5,534 nt of DNA from Desulfobulbus sp. (GTDB lineage Bacteria; Desulfobacterota; Desulfobulbia; Desulfobulbales; Desulfobulbaceae): positions 1-5,534 of the forward strand of contig JAUWAH010000196.1 in NCBI GenBank assembly GCA_030602145.1, in the 5' to 3' direction. The position numbers were made by a program, and so were the translations under genes. Below are positions 4,998 to 5,534 of the stretch, piece after piece. Each line of letters begins with the position of its first letter. Position 1 is the first letter of the stretch. Under the pieces are notes generated by a model, which was not told the DNA's origin, made no database searches, and worked only from the letters and a program-made list of their open reading frames with translations.

Positions 4998-5534
4998 TCA
5001 CCTTCCGGTGCCAAAGGGCCGGTAGAGCGGGTCGCCGATCAGCACCATCTGCCAGGAAAGGTAGGGAAGGCTCTGCAGATAGGCTTCCCCCAGTTGGAGG
5101 CGCCCCCGGGTCAGGGTGGCAAAAAAGAACTCGGGCAGCGGGAAGCCCTGCACATAGGGTTCATGGACCGGACCGATGACGGCGGCAACACCCTTCTCCA
5201 GCATCCGCTTGCACCAGACCTGTGATTCCTTTTTCTTCAGGGTCGCGCATTCGGCGCTGGCAATGTGGAAGCCGACGGCGCCACGCGCCCATTCGAAGGC
5301 GTCGATGTAGCGAGCTAAACTGTACCAGCCGCTGTACAGTGCGGTCTGCGGACAGTCGCCCGGCTGAAACAGTTCGCTGCGGTCGTCGAGCCGCACCTCT
5401 TCCATCAGGCCGCTGGCCCTGACCCGGTCAGCCGCCGCATGCAGCGAGGCATCGTACAAGGCATACCCCTCCAGGTTCTTCCCCTGCGGCCTGGGCCAAC
5501 GGGCATCGAAACAGGCCCGGCCGCGCAGCCCCTC
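4998..5534 (-). CDS. TIGR03790-family protein, C-terminal part (cut by window edge)
   Basis: The minus-strand frame is open to the right window edge, giving 178 visible C-terminal residues; the N-terminus lies outside. A TTG codon at 5459 is internal, because conserved sequence continues upstream of it. Counting from the edge, visible hallmarks are A-C-F-D-A-R (7-12), G-Y-A-L-Y-D (23-28), A-L-Y-S-G-W-Y-S (65-72), D-A-F-E-W (78-82), G-A-V-G-F-H-I-A-S-A-E (85-95, then Cys96), W-C-K-R-M-L-E-K-G-V-A-A (107-118), G-P-V-H-E-P-Y (121-127), F-P-L-P-E-F-F (131-137) and the near-terminal S-W-Q-M-V-L-I-G-D-P-L-Y-R-P-F (160-174). This pattern matches my recollection of TIGR03790, a family of unknown function reported to occur in species that carry exosortase. 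It ends 114 bp before ampG on the same strand; linkage in one operon is uncertain. Family call is strong, function is unknown. Confidence 0.8.
   Translation of the reverse strand, partial: EGLRGRACFDARWPRPQGKNLEGYALYDASLHAAADRVRASGLMEEVRLDDRSELFQPGDCPQTALYSGWYSLARYIDAFEWARGAVGFHIASAECATLKKKESQVWCKRMLEKGVAAVIGPVHEPYVQGFPLPEFFFATLTRGRLQLGEAYLQSLPYLSWQMVLIGDPLYRPFGTGR

Noticed and set aside
4970..5012. Small inverted repeats (CGGCC/GGCCG and CACC/GGTG) at the end of the TIGR03790 gene as a terminator
   Set aside because: The stems are only four or five base pairs and no T-run follows on the minus strand.
3615..5225. A 536-codon open frame on the plus strand opposite ampG and the TIGR03790 gene
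   Set aside because: It spans two real minus-strand genes and their gap, and is rich in Gly, Gln, Asp and Glu as expected from the complement of hydrophobic codons. No domain or ribosome site supports it.

Overview
The window is a GC-rich stretch of bacterial chromosome carrying ordinary, densely packed genes. All but one lie on the minus strand. An AmpG-type muropeptide permease points to a Gram-negative cell. AmmeMemoRadiSam protein B and a TIGR03790-family protein occurring with AmpG, YqaA and a PQQ-type sugar dehydrogenase best fit an anaerobic or facultative proteobacterium of the Desulfobacterota (former deltaproteobacteria) kind. That placement is inferred from gene content and protein style, not from a marker gene.

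In the order of minus-strand transcription, from the right edge: the C-terminal 178 residues of a TIGR03790-family protein (4998-5534, cut by the window end); an AmpG-like MFS permease (3654-4883); cysteinyl-tRNA synthetase cysS (2112-3578); AmmeMemoRadiSam system protein B (1265-2071); tRNA-Gln(CUG) (1105-1178); and a YqaA/DedA-type membrane protein (314-889). At the left edge the plus strand carries the last ~100 residues of a PQQ-dependent aldose/sorbosone dehydrogenase-type protein (2-304). It converges on yqaA with only 9 bp between the two stop codons.

The transcription units can be partly read from the sequence. cysS and amrB are 40 bp apart with a strong ribosome binding site before amrB, so they look co-transcribed. 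A Rho-independent terminator follows amrB. The near-consensus promoter of the tRNA gene begins two bases after its T-run, and a second Rho-independent terminator ends the tRNA transcript. Weaker candidate promoters precede cysS and ampG. The 121 bp before yqaA holds a 19-bp operator-like dyad. No gap exceeds about 215 bp.

Functionally this is a mixed housekeeping block: translation (cysS, tRNA-Gln), cell-wall recycling (ampG), membrane homeostasis (yqaA), and two poorly understood families (AmrB, TIGR03790). I see no mobile element, CRISPR array, phage gene or defence system, and no clear case for an undescribed multi-gene system. The most interesting leads are the TIGR03790 protein, whose family is reported to track with exosortase, and the cysS-amrB pairing.
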